DNA of 64,000 bases from Stomorhina lunata (Eukaryota > Arthropoda > Insecta > Diptera > Rhiniidae). Shown here in pieces: positions 48,201 to 57,751 of this stretch; the first letter of the stretch is position 1; each line of letters starts with the position of its first letter. Under the pieces are notes generated by a model. That model saw only the letters and a list, made by a program, of their open reading frames with translations. It searched no databases and had not been told where the DNA came from. Both the position numbers and the translations under genes were made by a program. Location of the stretch: assembly GCA_933228675.1 (NCBI GenBank), contig OW121740.1, positions 126,553,630 through 126,617,629 on the forward strand. The letters run 5' to 3'.

Positions 48201-51200
48201 GGCTTCCCTAGTATTTACTTTGCACAAAATTTAATCTCATAACCGGGTATAGTTTATCATCAATAGCACAGCACAACAAAATAAAAAAAATTTCATGCGC
48301 TCTTTGTACAGAAATGGTAAAATTTTTAAATTCTATGCAAGATTTAAAAAAATTTTTTTTTTTTTAATTGCAATTTCTTTAAGACGTTTCTTCAAATAAT
48401 TAATGACAACTCAAAAACTACTAGTTCGATATTAATAAAATAAAATCAGAAAAATCAAGATTTACATAGCCTTTAATTCGTCTATATATCGCGTTTCAAT
48501 CGGATCAATAGTATCGGAGTTATGATAAAAATTGCAAAAATTTTCGTTTTAAAAAAATCATGAAAAATCGAAAACGGCAAAAAACTTCCGGATTTATTAT
48601 TTTATCGCATAGCGACATATAATAGCAACAAAATGAGATATCGACCATAAAAATCGATTGTTTTTTTTTCGAATTTATTCACAATTTAGTGAATACGCTC
48701 ATTATCACAAAATTTTAGTTTTTTGCTGATATACGCATTATAGCGGGTTTTCAAATGTATGAAAGAAATAAATTTTCCAATTTCAAGGGGTGCATGTCGG
48801 ATTATTGTGAGATTTGGTGAGAAGCTTCCACCCCCAAAAATTTTAGTCGAATTGGACAACGTTAACACGTAGCGCATAGGCCCCAAATCTGAAAAATAGC
48901 GTTTAAATCGAAAAAAAATAGACAAATTTTCAGTTTTTACAAAATTAAAGCTATTTATTCCCCCTTTTGTAAAAAAGTGGATTCTGGTTCTTATAGGGAA
49001 ACACTGGATCCAGGTATGCCGAATGTTATAAATGTACCTCTGGTGGCCCGAGATCGCATCATATTACCCCCTCTTCATATTAAACTTGGTCTGATGCAAC
49101 AATTATTAAAGGACTTAACAAAGATGGTGAATGTTTCCAGTATATTTCAAGGAAGTTTAAAAGTTTGAGTATGGAAAAGCTGAGAGCAGGAATATTTGAC
49201 GGCCCACAAATTCGCAAATTGGTCAAAGATACCGATTTTCTCAGTTCAATGTTTATAATATTTATTTATTTACTTCCTTATTTTATATTTTGTAATAAAT
49301 TTAAATAATAAAATATAAAATTAAAGAAAATACATGAATAAAACAATGAATTGCCTTCGGCAAGTCCTCAAGGACATGTAATGGTCAGTGCAAATTGTAG
49401 TAACTTGGAAACTGTTTAACCGATTTTAAAGATATGTAGCTTATTGTGGACCAGGATCCACTTTTTTGCAAAAGGGGGAATAAATAGCGTTAATTTTGCA
49501 AAAACTTAAAAATTATAAAATTTTTCCGATATAAACTTGATTTGTCAGCATTAGGACCTGGGCGACACGTGTTAGCGTTGTTCAATTTGGCTAAAATTTT
49601 GTGTGTGAAAGTTCCTCACCAAATCTCACAATAATCCGACCGGCACTCCTTGAAATTCTAAAACTTATTTTTTTACACATTTTAAAAACCCTGTGGCTTT
49701 GCGACAGAATAATGAATCTGAATATTTTTTGCCGTTTTCTATTTTTCATGATTTTTTTAAAACAAAATTGTTTGCCATTTTTACATAAAAAATATATTTT
49801 TTTCTTAAATTTTTTTTTATAACTCTGATACTATTGATCCGATTGAAACGCGGTAAATAGATGAATCAAAGCCTATGTAAATCTTAATTTTTCTGATTTT
49901 ATTTTAATAATATCGGACTAGTAGCTTTTGAGTTATCATTAATTATGTGAAGAAATGTCTAAAATAAATTGAAATTAAAAAAAAAAAAATAAAAAAAAAT
50001 CTTGCCATAGAATTTAAAAATTTTACCATTTTTGTACTAAGATATCCATGATACATTAAATGTATATAGTGGTTACTCGAGCACATTTTTGCTGTTGCCC
50101 GGTGTTATCAATAGTTAATGTTCGGAAGTGCCTGTAGGAACAAACGTATTTTTTTTTAAAGTGCTAGTAAATATTGTAATATTTTCGAAATATTCCAAAG
50201 GTTTTGTTTAGTATTATTATTGATTATTTTCGGTGGAAACTTCCTATTGTAATAAGACTGGAGATTCTGAGGACTACTTTGACCTTGTAATAATTTTACA
50301 TACTTATTTTACATTTGTGCTCCAAAACAAATTTTTTTTGTTAACATCTTATTAATACTAACTACCCTTTCAGATGACTACGGTTGCAGTGGCGCCCTAA
50401 TCGATGATCGACACATTCTAACCGCCGCCCATTGTGTGCACGGAGAAGGTTATCGCGATAAAAAGGGATTGTAAGCGGTATAGTATTATAAATAATTACA
50501 CAAAAAATTCTCTAAATTCAGAATTTTCTTTTGATATCTCCAACGCAATTCCCACCTATAGGAAACATGTACGTTTGGGTGAATTTAATGTAAAAACCGA
50601 ACCGGATTGCATAGAAGAACCCAATTATTTAAGTTGTGCCGATGCTGCTTTGAATATTGGTGTGGACAAGATTTTTGTGCATCCTGAATATAGAGAATAT
50701 TCGATAAATAAATTTAACGATATAGCAGTGATAAGGCTAAAACATGCGGTGTCTTTTACTCACTTTGTAATGCCCATATGTTTACCAGATCAAACGGAGG
50801 ATTTGCAGTTTGAAGAGGGGCAAATGTTTTCGGTTTCGGGATGGGGTAGAACGGATTTGTGTAAGTAGGAAGATCTAGATATGATTTATAGAGATATAAA
50901 TGTTTTTTTCTATTCAATAGTTAACAAATACTTCATCAACATCCATAGTCCCATTAAGCTGAAACTGCGTATTCCCTTGGTGGCCAAAGAAAACTGCAGT
51001 AAAGTTTTGGATTTGTTTGGCGTGCAATTGGGTCCCAAGCAATTGTGTGCTGGCGGTGAATATGCCAAAGACACTTGCGCTGGCGACAGTGGTGGACCCT
51101 TAATGTTTTTCGATCGTAAACATTCACGTTGGGTTACCTATGGCATTGTCAGTTATGGTTTTACACAATGTGGCATGGCCGGACATCCGGCTGTCTATAC

Positions 51201-51255
51201 AAATGTCGCCGAGTATTTGGATTGGATACAAAATGTGATCGATAAAGTCTCATAG
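44637..51255 (+). CDS. CG9737: CLIP-domain trypsin-like serine protease, CG9737-like (4 exons, 443 aa)
   Basis: Coding exons are 44637-45237, 50374-50470, 50562-50860 and 50921-51255; phases 1, 2, 1 agree. The protein has a signal peptide (1 to ~22, [13 protein letters not shown]), an acidic Asp/Glu tract (34-42), a CLIP domain with cysteines 57, 68, 74, 99, 117 and 118, a basic linker (RKKLKRR, 149-155), activation site R178|IYGG, and an S1 domain with H220, D286 and S389. D383 predicts trypsin-like specificity. Possible N-glycosylation sites are N82, N85 and N102. The C249/C258 pair gives the extra disulphide usual in CLIP proteases. It is expected to be secreted into haemolymph and activated by an upstream trypsin-like protease in a proteolytic cascade. 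From memory it closely matches Drosophila CG9737, e.g. in the [19 protein letters not shown] stretch. The catalytic domain looks fully functional. Confidence 0.93.
45486..45571. mobile_element. 86-bp foldback miniature element
   Basis: GGGGCTGTTCACATAT at the left and its near-perfect reverse complement ATATGTAAACAGCCCC at the right (14 of 16). The middle contains CCGTAAC and GCGTAACG. The ends recall hAT-like miniature elements of insects, but no target duplication is clear. Confidence 0.5.
45927..47221 (-). mobile_element. DD41D (rosa-type) mariner, both TIRs present
   Basis: A 1295-bp element with ~28-bp inverted ends (GGGTGTTTTTT..AGGTATAGAACTT on both sides) and TA outside each end (45925-45926, 47222-47223). 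It encodes a mariner-family transposase on the minus strand. The catalytic residues are D in LFSDEAHF, D in FQQD and D in PLDYFLW, with exactly 41 residues between the last two, the signature of the DD41D (rosa) group. It lies antisense in intron 1 of the protease gene. Confidence 0.85.
46032..47127 (-). pseudogene. DD41D mariner transposase, frameshifted
   Basis: The N-terminal part (47127-46474, starting near [13 protein letters not shown]) has the paired helix-turn-helix DNA-binding region and the first catalytic Asp ([12 protein letters not shown]). The C-terminal part (46430-46032 and the stretch before it) has [11 protein letters not shown] and [20 protein letters not shown]. The two parts are in different frames. 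The break lies just after HPQKL, near 46530-46540, where several bases and a conserved Trp/Cys-rich strand are disturbed. All three acidic residues survive, but this copy cannot make a full transposase. The length when intact would be about 360 aa, normal for the family. Confidence 0.85.
47224..48301. other. Intron DNA without recognised element
   Basis: Mostly unique-looking AT-rich DNA. A faint 'gtggaccaaattcgaacaaaatt' stretch near 48090 recalls the dispersed repeats. Confidence 0.4.
48302..50040. mobile_element. Long inverted-repeat element with captured ORF fragment
   Basis: The left arm (48302-48990) and right arm (49447-50040) are reverse complements at roughly 75-85% over ~600 bp. 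Examples are GAAATGGTAAAATTTTTAAA left with its complement at the right, CGCGTTTCAATCGGATCAAT, and CGGATTATTGTGAGATTTGG, all found inverted in the other arm. The outer ends start TTTGTACAGAAATGG and finish CCATTTTTGTACTAA. The ~450-bp centre carries a decayed coding fragment. It looks like a foldback-type DNA element or a very long TIR element. Confidence 0.75.
48990..49260 (+). pseudogene. Frameshifted fragment of an uncharacterised transposon-like protein
   Basis: Frame 1 reads [20 protein letters not shown] followed by [10 protein letters not shown]. After a single-base shift it continues [13 protein letters not shown], then [20 protein letters not shown]. The [11 protein letters not shown]...CFxYIxxKFPxLSxxKLxAGxFxGPQIRxL pattern is one I recall from uncharacterised multicopy insect and cnidarian proteins, likely of transposon origin. 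No function is assigned. The fragment sits between the two arms of the inverted repeat. Confidence 0.6.
50374..50470 (+). CDS. CG9737: CG9737-like exon 2 (catalytic His)
   Basis: It encodes N201 (split) to G232 and part of L233: [20 protein letters not shown] with H220. Donor GTAAGC at 50471. Confidence 0.93.
50562..50860 (+). CDS. CG9737: CG9737-like exon 3 (catalytic Asp)
   Basis: It encodes the rest of L233 to L332: [21 protein letters not shown]-type FNDIAVIRL with D286, PICLPD and [10 protein letters not shown]. Intron 2 is 91 bp (acceptor CACCTATAG, ending 50561). Donor GTAAGT at 50861. Confidence 0.93.
50921..51255 (+). CDS. CG9737: CG9737-like exon 4 (catalytic Ser)
   Basis: It encodes F333 (split) to S443: [38 protein letters not shown] with S389, [16 protein letters not shown], then TAG. 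Intron 3 is 60 bp (acceptor TATTCAATAG, ending 50920). Confidence 0.94.
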
Positions 51256-51658
51256 AAGACAAATAGAAAGTCTTATGAAGAATTCTTATGTCTGTTTATT
51301 TCGACGAAAACAAGTTGTTTAAATATGTACCTAGAACATGTTTAAATTAATTTAATTATATAAATATTGTAGATAGTATTTATTAGCATTAGCTTAGATA
51401 ATTTATTGTTTTTGGTTAACTCTTAGAAAATAGAAAATTTTGTTTTGAATTCTTTATTTAAATGTTTAAACGTGTATTTGTTTTTCGCTTATTGTTGATG
51501 ATTTTTCATTGTTAAAATGTTATTTTGTCTTATACTAAATAATATAACTATTTTGTCAGGATTATTTTTAAGACACACCCACCTTTGTTATATGTATGTA
51601 AATATTAGAGATTAAAAAATGAATTAAAAAAAAATATATATATAAATTGGTATTGTTT

Positions 51659-51664
51659 AATAAA
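51659..51664 (+). promoter_or_regulatory. Candidate poly(A) signal of the CG9737-like gene
   Basis: AATAAA about 400 nt after the stop codon; the trailer between is AT-rich and uninterrupted by repeats. No closer perfect AATAAA was noticed. Confidence 0.45.
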
Positions 51665-52704
51665 AATATGTTTTATTTATGTATATAAATGGAAGATGTT
51701 TCAAGAGGAACCAAAGTCATATATTGGGATTTTGAATTATATTCAAATGTTTTCTTTGTTCTCCTACTCTAATTCTTACTTTTATTAACGAGGTACCATT
51801 TGCTTTTCATCACCTGAGTGCTGTTTCTAAATAAGACACATGGCTCGACTGTGTATTGTAACCGAATTTTAGTTGCTTCGTCTATAGGTAACACAACATT
51901 ATGCTTATGGCAACCCATATCAGTTGCTTAAAGTTATCGTGACTGGAAGCTATTATTGTTATTGCCCATTTAATATAAAATAATAATTATTTTCTTTATT
52001 ATTGGGCAACTAAGGCCGTTTTTTAAGACAATCAACGATAAAGGACATTTTGCATGATAAATGTCCTTAGGATATTTTATTCAATAATTTAAAAGAAGAA
52101 ATAATATCTTTTCCAACGACGTCAAATTTACTAAAAATGGCAACGCGTTCAGAATCGAAAATATTGCCAATTTTTTTACAAAAATACCCGAGATGTCCAA
52201 TTTTGTTAGTCTGTATAATCTAAACCATATAAGATAGGGAAATAATATTAACGCCATGTATTCCGACCAAAGGATTTTCGACCCAAATCTCAGCAATAAA
52301 TAAGCTGGTCACGTTATGGAGTGCGACGAAAATTTTTAGAATTACTCAATAGAGAAGTAAACATGTTTTTTCTTCGTTTCAAAATGTAAAAAATCAAACA
52401 TATTATGCAATAATTGTAAAAGCTACATGAAGCAAATGGAATTTTACTTCTGAGGTGGGCTACTTGGACGCCCAATAATTCACCCTGTAAAAATAAATAA
52501 ACCAAAAATTCAGAAATCTCCCTTACTATTCTCTCATACATACTAATGCAATCAGACACAACCTGTAAAAGTTGTAGTACTTATGGCAACCCATAATACT
52601 TTCTAAAAGTTATCGGCACAACCTATGTTGTCGATGATTCTAAAAAAAGTTATACATTTAATTGAGCAAAAACTTTATAAAATTTGAATTTTCTTAGAAA
52701 TTAG
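51665..52704. other. Intergenic DNA with one short direct repeat
   Basis: CTTATGGCAACCCATA followed by an AAAGTTATCG stretch occurs at about 51903-51940 and again at about 52582-52613, in the same direction. The sequence between has no recognised coding or transposon features. Confidence 0.4.
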
Positions 52705-53160
52705 CAAATAAGAAAGAGTTATAGTCGGTCAAGCCAAACCATACGATTCCCTTCACCGCAAAGGTCAAAGATGTTCTTTTTTCTGTACAAAGACAAATAT
52801 TAGCTAAATTTTGCCATCATACAAGTATTTTCTCAAAACTTGTATATTTAAGCTGTTTCCGTCATTTAGACTTATATGAGAGCTAAGGTCAAATGTGGAC
52901 CGATTATCTCGAGATTCGATAAATTGAATATAGTTTTTACAAAAATTATGTATGCAAAAACTAAACTCCAAATTCTCATTATCTTCACATTTATGAGCGG
53001 TTTAGAGATTTTTGTCTCATTTAGTGCGTTTTGATAGAAGAGTTTGTATGGGAGCTATGGTCAAATGTAAACCGATATTTGTATTTCGGGAAGTGGGATC
53101 TATGGGAGGTAACATAAATAATTTACCTATTTTGACGAATTTCAATAGCCATGGTCCCAG
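52705..53160 (+). mobile_element. DINE-like dispersed repeat, 3'-truncated
   Basis: The head (AATAAGAAAGAGTTATAGTC, GTCGG) and first ~450 bp of the family are present (CCCTTCACC, GACTTATATGAGAGCTA, TTTGTCTCATTTAGTGCGTT). The copy stops after AATAGCCATGGTCCCA, before the microsatellite and the 3' hairpin. Confidence 0.6.
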
Positions 53161-53666
53161 GAGTATCCCTAGTTTTAGACAGATCGAAAACTTCGAAAAC
53201 TTACTTATTTTACAAACACAATCTTTACGAATTATGTTTATAAACCATAAGAAAAAGCTCAGATTATCAACTGAACTAAAGACAAACATTTACTTATTGA
53301 TATCGGCTTACATTTACAAAAGTTATTTAACTTTTCCACGATAGGTCGTTTCCTTAGTTTTTTTTTTGTTGTGTCAGAGAATAGACAAGGCAACTGAGTC
53401 TCTGGTATGATTATCTGTTGCCATTCGTAATGTCGTTATGACAATTGGGCACACAATTGAAGTTGAGTTGCAATACGTAATCAAGACATCAGCGTCGATG
53501 AAAATGTAACTGTATCTGTATTCATGATGGTAAATATTAAGGAATCATTAAAGAATTAAACATATTTCTCAATTGTCTAAAAACATTTAAGTGCATTGAT
53601 TTAATATTTACCCCATTCATGTATATTCTATAGAAAATAGAATACAACTCATATGTATGGTCCCGA
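53161..53666. other. Intergenic DNA, nothing recognised
   Basis: It starts with GGAGTATCCCTAGTTTTAGA, a short motif also present near 21449; otherwise unassigned. Confidence 0.35.
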
Positions 53667-56600
53667 GCTTTAATGTTTATTATTATTATTATTATTATGG
53701 CATGTTTATGTACAATTTGTATTAAAACTTAGCCTATTCACAAAGAGTTCTTGTATATAATTTCCACTGGTTTCTGTCTCGAGCTATTGTTCTAAGTTCG
53801 CTAAAAGATTTAGAGGTTTCATTCATTATTGATCTGCGCCATGATGATTTAGGTCGACCCGGTCTTCTTTGACCCTGGGGATTCCACTCCAGAGCTGCAT
53901 GGGTTACGTCGTTTACATCTTTACGCAACGTGTGTCCAAGCCATCTGTACTTTCTGCGCCTTATTTCACTTTTAATTTCTTCTTGGCTTGTAATTTCCAA
54001 CAGACGTGCACTGCTGATTGTTCTTGGCCACCATATTCTCAAAATTTTTCGCAGACATCTGTTAACGAACGATTGAAGCTTCTGTGTTATTGCCTTTGTC
54101 ACGTACCAAGTTTCACTACCATATAATAAAACAGATTTTACACAGGCATTGAAAATTCTTAATTTGGTAGACTGTCGGATATTTTTGCAGCTCCATATGC
54201 GATTCAAGCAGGCAAAGGAAAATTTAGCTTTTCGCAGTCGATTTTCGATATCGGTCAATGTACCTCCAATATTATCTACTACACTTCCTAGGTATTCGAA
54301 TCTACGGACTTCTTCGATCTGGTAGTTGTTAATAACCAGCGTGTTGTTGTTGTTTGCATTAATACGCATGCTCTTCGTTTTATTGCAGTTGACTTTTAGC
54401 CCTACTTTAATAGCCTCCTGCGCAAGCACATCAATTTGCGATTGCATATCTTGACATCTGTTGGACAGTAAAACAATGTCGTCAGCGTATGCTAGCTCGC
54501 ATACCTTCCCATTCAATCCCCACCTAATGCCCATATTTGCCTGGTTAACAACTTGTAAAATAAGGTCCAACGTCGTTATAAATAAAAGGGGTGATAATGC
54601 GCATCCTTGTTTTACACCGCTAAGAGTAGGAAATGGATCGCTCAACTGTCCGTCATGCACAACTCTACATATCCCTCCCTCATAGCTATTTTTTATTATG
54701 TTAACAATCTTCTCGGGAATTCCTCTCGTTTCTAAGGCTCTCCATATACAATTTCTTTTAAGAGCGTCAAATGCTTTTTCAAAATCAATAAAAGTTAGGT
54801 ACAAACTTGCATTGAGTTCAACGGACTGTTCTATCAGTATGCGAATTGTGTTAATATGGTCTGTGCAACTTCTATTAGGCCGAAAACCTGCTTGTGTGTT
54901 CGCTAATTTATTGTTAAGTGTCTCGCATATTCTGTTTAAAATTATTTTGTTGAATATTTTAGTGATTGATGGAATAATAGATATACCTCTCCAATTGTTC
55001 CTGTTTTTTAGATCCCCCTTTTTAGGTATTTTTATTATGATGGATTCTTTCCATTCTTTGGGTATATTTTCCTCAATCCATATCTTTTGGAAGAGAGGAA
55101 GAAACAGAGTTGCCACCCTTTGGGGATTGACTTTAAAGCATTCTGTAGGCAATGAGTCACTTCCTGGAGCTTTGCCTGCTTTTACGGACACAATAGCGTC
55201 TACAATTTCATTAAATGTTGGAGGTTCGGTAGAAATATCAAGATTTGGGCTAATGGGATTGAATATATGCGGTTCTTCTTCAGTTTCGCCGTGTATAACA
55301 TTTAATGTACGTTCGAAGTGTTGTTTCCAAGCAATCATCTGTTCATGCTTGTCGGTCAATAAATTACCGCCGTCGTCTGTAATCGCAGTTATATTCTTTG
55401 TTTTGGTTCCACTTAATTGCCTGGTAATTTTAAAAAGCTCTTTGGTGTTTCCTTTTTCGGCCGCATCTTCCGCCGCTTTTCCGAGATCGTCCATAAACTT
55501 ATTTTTGTCAGCTTTGGCTTGCCGTTTAATAAGTTTATTAAGCCTTTGCAATTCATTTTTAAGAGATGCGTATCTATTCACATTAGTTTCACCGGTAGCT
55601 AGCATCCTCCGTTTTATATCTCGACGAGATTCTATCAGGTTCCAGCACTCAGTAGTCATCCATTCTTTCCGCTCAGTCTTCAAATATCCAAGGGTGGATT
55701 CGCAAGCATTTCTTAGATCATTCCTTATGCTTTGCCATATATCATTATTTGTACCGTCATAGCTAACATTTATTTCATCTAGTTTTTCTCGAAGTTCATT
55801 TCTCACGACGACGTTCTGAAGTTTATCCGTATCAAACCTTCTTCTACCTCCACCAATGCTACGTTTTTTGGGCACTATGTTTAAGCGAAGTTCACTCACC
55901 ACTAAATAGTGATCGCTTCCAATTTCCGCACTCCTTCTGTTGCGTACATCACAGCAAATATTGAACCATTCGCGCGAAATGCAAATGTGGTCAATTTGGG
56001 ACTCAAATGTCCCTGTGGGTGATTTCCATGTTACTTTATGTATTGTTTTATGAGGGAATACGGAACCGGCCACCTTCAGGTCATGATTATTGCATGTTTC
56101 TAATAGGAGTTCCCCATTAACGTTACATGTGCCAAGAGCATGTTTTCCCATTATATTTTCATAACCGTTGTTGTCACTGCCTATTTGGGCGTTGAAGTCG
56201 CCCATTAAGATGATAATATCACTTTTTGATACCTCTGAAAGTGTTTTATCCAACTCGCTATATAGAGCTTCTTTTAAATACAGATCGCTTTCTTCTGTAG
56301 GCGCATATACTTGGACTACTGTTATTTTTCTACATTTGGCTTCCAGTCTAGCAGTAATAATCCTCTCTGAAACAGGCTTCCATGAGAGTAAAGCATTCTT
56401 TGCATTTTTGGAGAGATAAATCCCGACTCCTCTTATATGTGGGTCTGATTCACTAGGCATTCCCGAGTACAGGAGCAGACCACCATTTCCGCTCTGCGTT
56501 TCACCGTTTCCGTTCCACCGAACCTCGCTTAAACCGACCAAATCCAGTTTTAATCTAGCGCATTCATCTGTAAGTTGGGCAAATTTGCTACTTTGAAACA

Positions 56601-57005
56601 ATGTTCTAACATTCCAATGTCCAAATCTTATCCTTTTCCGTTTGCCAGGGGTCGTCAACATATTTCCGTTATTTTTAGTTATTTTCTTTGTGAAGTCTCG
56701 AATCTAGTTAGTTTCAGCAGTACATAGAGGATTACTCTTTTTGACTACCTAGTCCGGTGGTAGGGCTGCTACCTTACGTATTACTTGGCCTCCGAACATG
56801 CCGCAAAAGATTCAGCCGCTTGATGCAAGCAGACGCTGTTTGTAGCCGCCGAATCTCGAACAGACGCTACGAAACTATTTTTTGGTTCGCCCCGCATATT
56901 TTATTTCTGCGATACCCATCATATCTGATGAGCATTCCCCTATCCACCACCTGGGGAGGCGTCCGATGGGAGAAATAGTGAAAAAAACTCCGCTTTAATG
57001 TTTAT
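53667..57005 (-). mobile_element. Full-length RTE-type LINE with 14-bp target duplication
   Basis: GCTTTAATGTTTAT lies at 53667-53680 and again at 56992-57005. Between them is a 3311-bp element on the minus strand: a ~330-bp 5' leader, one intact ORF, a 53-bp trailer and a tail of ATA triplets (TAT repeats at 53681-53698 on the plus strand). One ORF, ~3.3 kb size and a short triplet tail fit the RTE clade. The perfect duplication and intact ORF indicate a recent insertion, possibly still competent. Confidence 0.92.
53734..56661 (-). CDS. LINE polyprotein: endonuclease plus reverse transcriptase (975 aa)
   Basis: A single uninterrupted ORF. Residues ~12-255 form an AP-type endonuclease: HWNVRT (N17), SEVRWN (E46), GDFNAQIG (D155, N157), IDH (D224, H225) and SDH (D250, H251). 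Residues ~480-815 form the reverse transcriptase: IPKKGD, NWRGISI, AGFRPNRSC, FIDFEKAFD (D626), GVKQGCALSP, YADD (725-728) and the FEYLGS thumb. The C-terminus has RWLGHTLRKD and QRRPGRPKSSWRR (905-943), a basic motif typical of RTE-like proteins. There is no RNase H or gag-like ORF. The protein would nick target DNA and copy its own RNA there. The ATG at 56661 is first in frame; all catalytic residues are present. A 354-codon open frame on the opposite strand is a shadow. Confidence 0.95.
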   Translation of the reverse strand: MLTTPGKRKRIRFGHWNVRTLFQSSKFAQLTDECARLKLDLVGLSEVRWNGNGETQSGNGGLLLYSGMPSESDPHIRGVGIYLSKNAKNALLSWKPVSERIITARLEAKCRKITVVQVYAPTEESDLYLKEALYSELDKTLSEVSKSDIIILMGDFNAQIGSDNNGYENIMGKHALGTCNVNGELLLETCNNHDLKVAGSVFPHKTIHKVTWKSPTGTFESQIDHICISREWFNICCDVRNRRSAEIGSDHYLVVSELRLNIVPKKRSIGGGRRRFDTDKLQNVVVRNELREKLDEINVSYDGTNNDIWQSIRNDLRNACESTLGYLKTERKEWMTTECWNLIESRRDIKRRMLATGETNVNRYASLKNELQRLNKLIKRQAKADKNKFMDDLGKAAEDAAEKGNTKELFKITRQLSGTKTKNITAITDDGGNLLTDKHEQMIAWKQHFERTLNVIHGETEEEPHIFNPISPNLDISTEPPTFNEIVDAIVSVKAGKAPGSDSLPTECFKVNPQRVATLFLPLFQKIWIEENIPKEWKESIIIKIPKKGDLKNRNNWRGISIIPSITKIFNKIILNRICETLNNKLANTQAGFRPNRSCTDHINTIRILIEQSVELNASLYLTFIDFEKAFDALKRNCIWRALETRGIPEKIVNIIKNSYEGGICRVVHDGQLSDPFPTLSGVKQGCALSPLLFITTLDLILQVVNQANMGIRWGLNGKVCELAYADDIVLLSNRCQDMQSQIDVLAQEAIKVGLKVNCNKTKSMRINANNNNTLVINNYQIEEVRRFEYLGSVVDNIGGTLTDIENRLRKAKFSFACLNRIWSCKNIRQSTKLRIFNACVKSVLLYGSETWYVTKAITQKLQSFVNRCLRKILRIWWPRTISSARLLEITSQEEIKSEIRRRKYRWLGHTLRKDVNDVTHAALEWNPQGQRRPGRPKSSWRRSIMNETSKSFSELRTIARDRNQWKLYTRTLCE

Positions 57006-57166
57006 CTTGATTAATTCACAGTTTTATAGCTTCAATTTGAGTTCTGTCTCACACATCGATCGGAATGTTTTCTATCTTAGTCATGGATCTCGTTCTTGAA
57101 ACCCGAACATTATTGCCAATAAACTTCTATATGTGAGAAAAAAGCTAAAAATTATTTTTTTTTCAA

Positions 57167-57179
57167 AATTGCACGTATT

Positions 57180-57255
<76 letters not shown>

Positions 57256-57278
57256 TAGATATATATATATATATAGAT

Positions 57279-57355
<77 letters not shown>

Positions 57356-57659
57356 TAGATATATATATATATATATATATATATAGATATATATATATAT
57401 ATAATTCCCCGACAACATTCCAATTGGAACAAGGGGTACTTCTCTCAGACAATGAGCTGCATCCGATTCTATTTTTAGACTCATTGAAAGGGACCTACTT
57501 TTTAACGCCAGTGGCTGGCTGAGTTATGAGGTGAACCGTCGCTTTTTGAAAATTTATTTTTTCAAGTGAGTCTGGCCAGGGATCGAACTTGGGCCTCTGG
57601 TATGCTAGGCGGATGACTAACCTGCTATACCACGGCGGTTCACAATTGCACGTATTTAT
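57167..57659 (-). mobile_element. tRNA-derived SINE with 16-bp target duplication and TA tail
   Basis: AATTGCACGTATTTAT is found at 57167-57182 and 57644-57659. The 461-bp insert reads on the minus strand: head GTGAACCGCCGTGG, Pol III A box TGGTATAGCAGG (57632-57621), B box AAGTTCGATCCC (57590-57579), a ~170-bp unrelated body, then GGGGAATTATATATAT and a ~220-bp TA-rich tail. A tRNA-like head, an unrelated body, a simple-repeat tail and a long target duplication define a SINE. The tail is unusually long for a SINE. The LINE partner is unknown; its end does not resemble the RTE nearby. Confidence 0.85.
57183..57402. repeat. TA microsatellite tail of the SINE
   Basis: ~110 TA units with a few TAGA and TGTA variants (near 57236, 57257, 57274-57281, 57352-57360, 57385). 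Alternating Tyr/Ile ORFs across it are artefacts. Confidence 0.95.
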
Positions 57660-57751
57660 GTATGTTTAATTCACTCTCCCTGATATTCCCATCAATCGAA
57701 AAGCACTTTCGGTTTCTACTAAAAGAAGACGTCTATGGTTAGTGACATATT

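Larger units (their letters stand above)
45238..50373 (+). other. CG9737-like intron 1, 5.1 kb
   Basis: It holds a small foldback (45486-45571), a DD41D mariner (45927-47221) and a long inverted-repeat element (48302-50040). Acceptor CCCTTTCAG, ending at 50373. Confidence 0.85.

Noticed and set aside
51903..52613. Direct repeats CTTATGGCAACCCATA as LTRs or target duplications
   Set aside because: They are only ~40 bp long and diverged, with no retroelement features between; too long and unlike for a target duplication.
54698..55762. 354-codon open frame on the plus strand
   Set aside because: It lies wholly antisense to the reverse-transcriptase ORF of the LINE and shows no domain of its own.
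57081..57484. Several Ile/Tyr-repeat open frames
   Set aside because: They are translations of the TA tail of the SINE; the same applies to 15315-15546.
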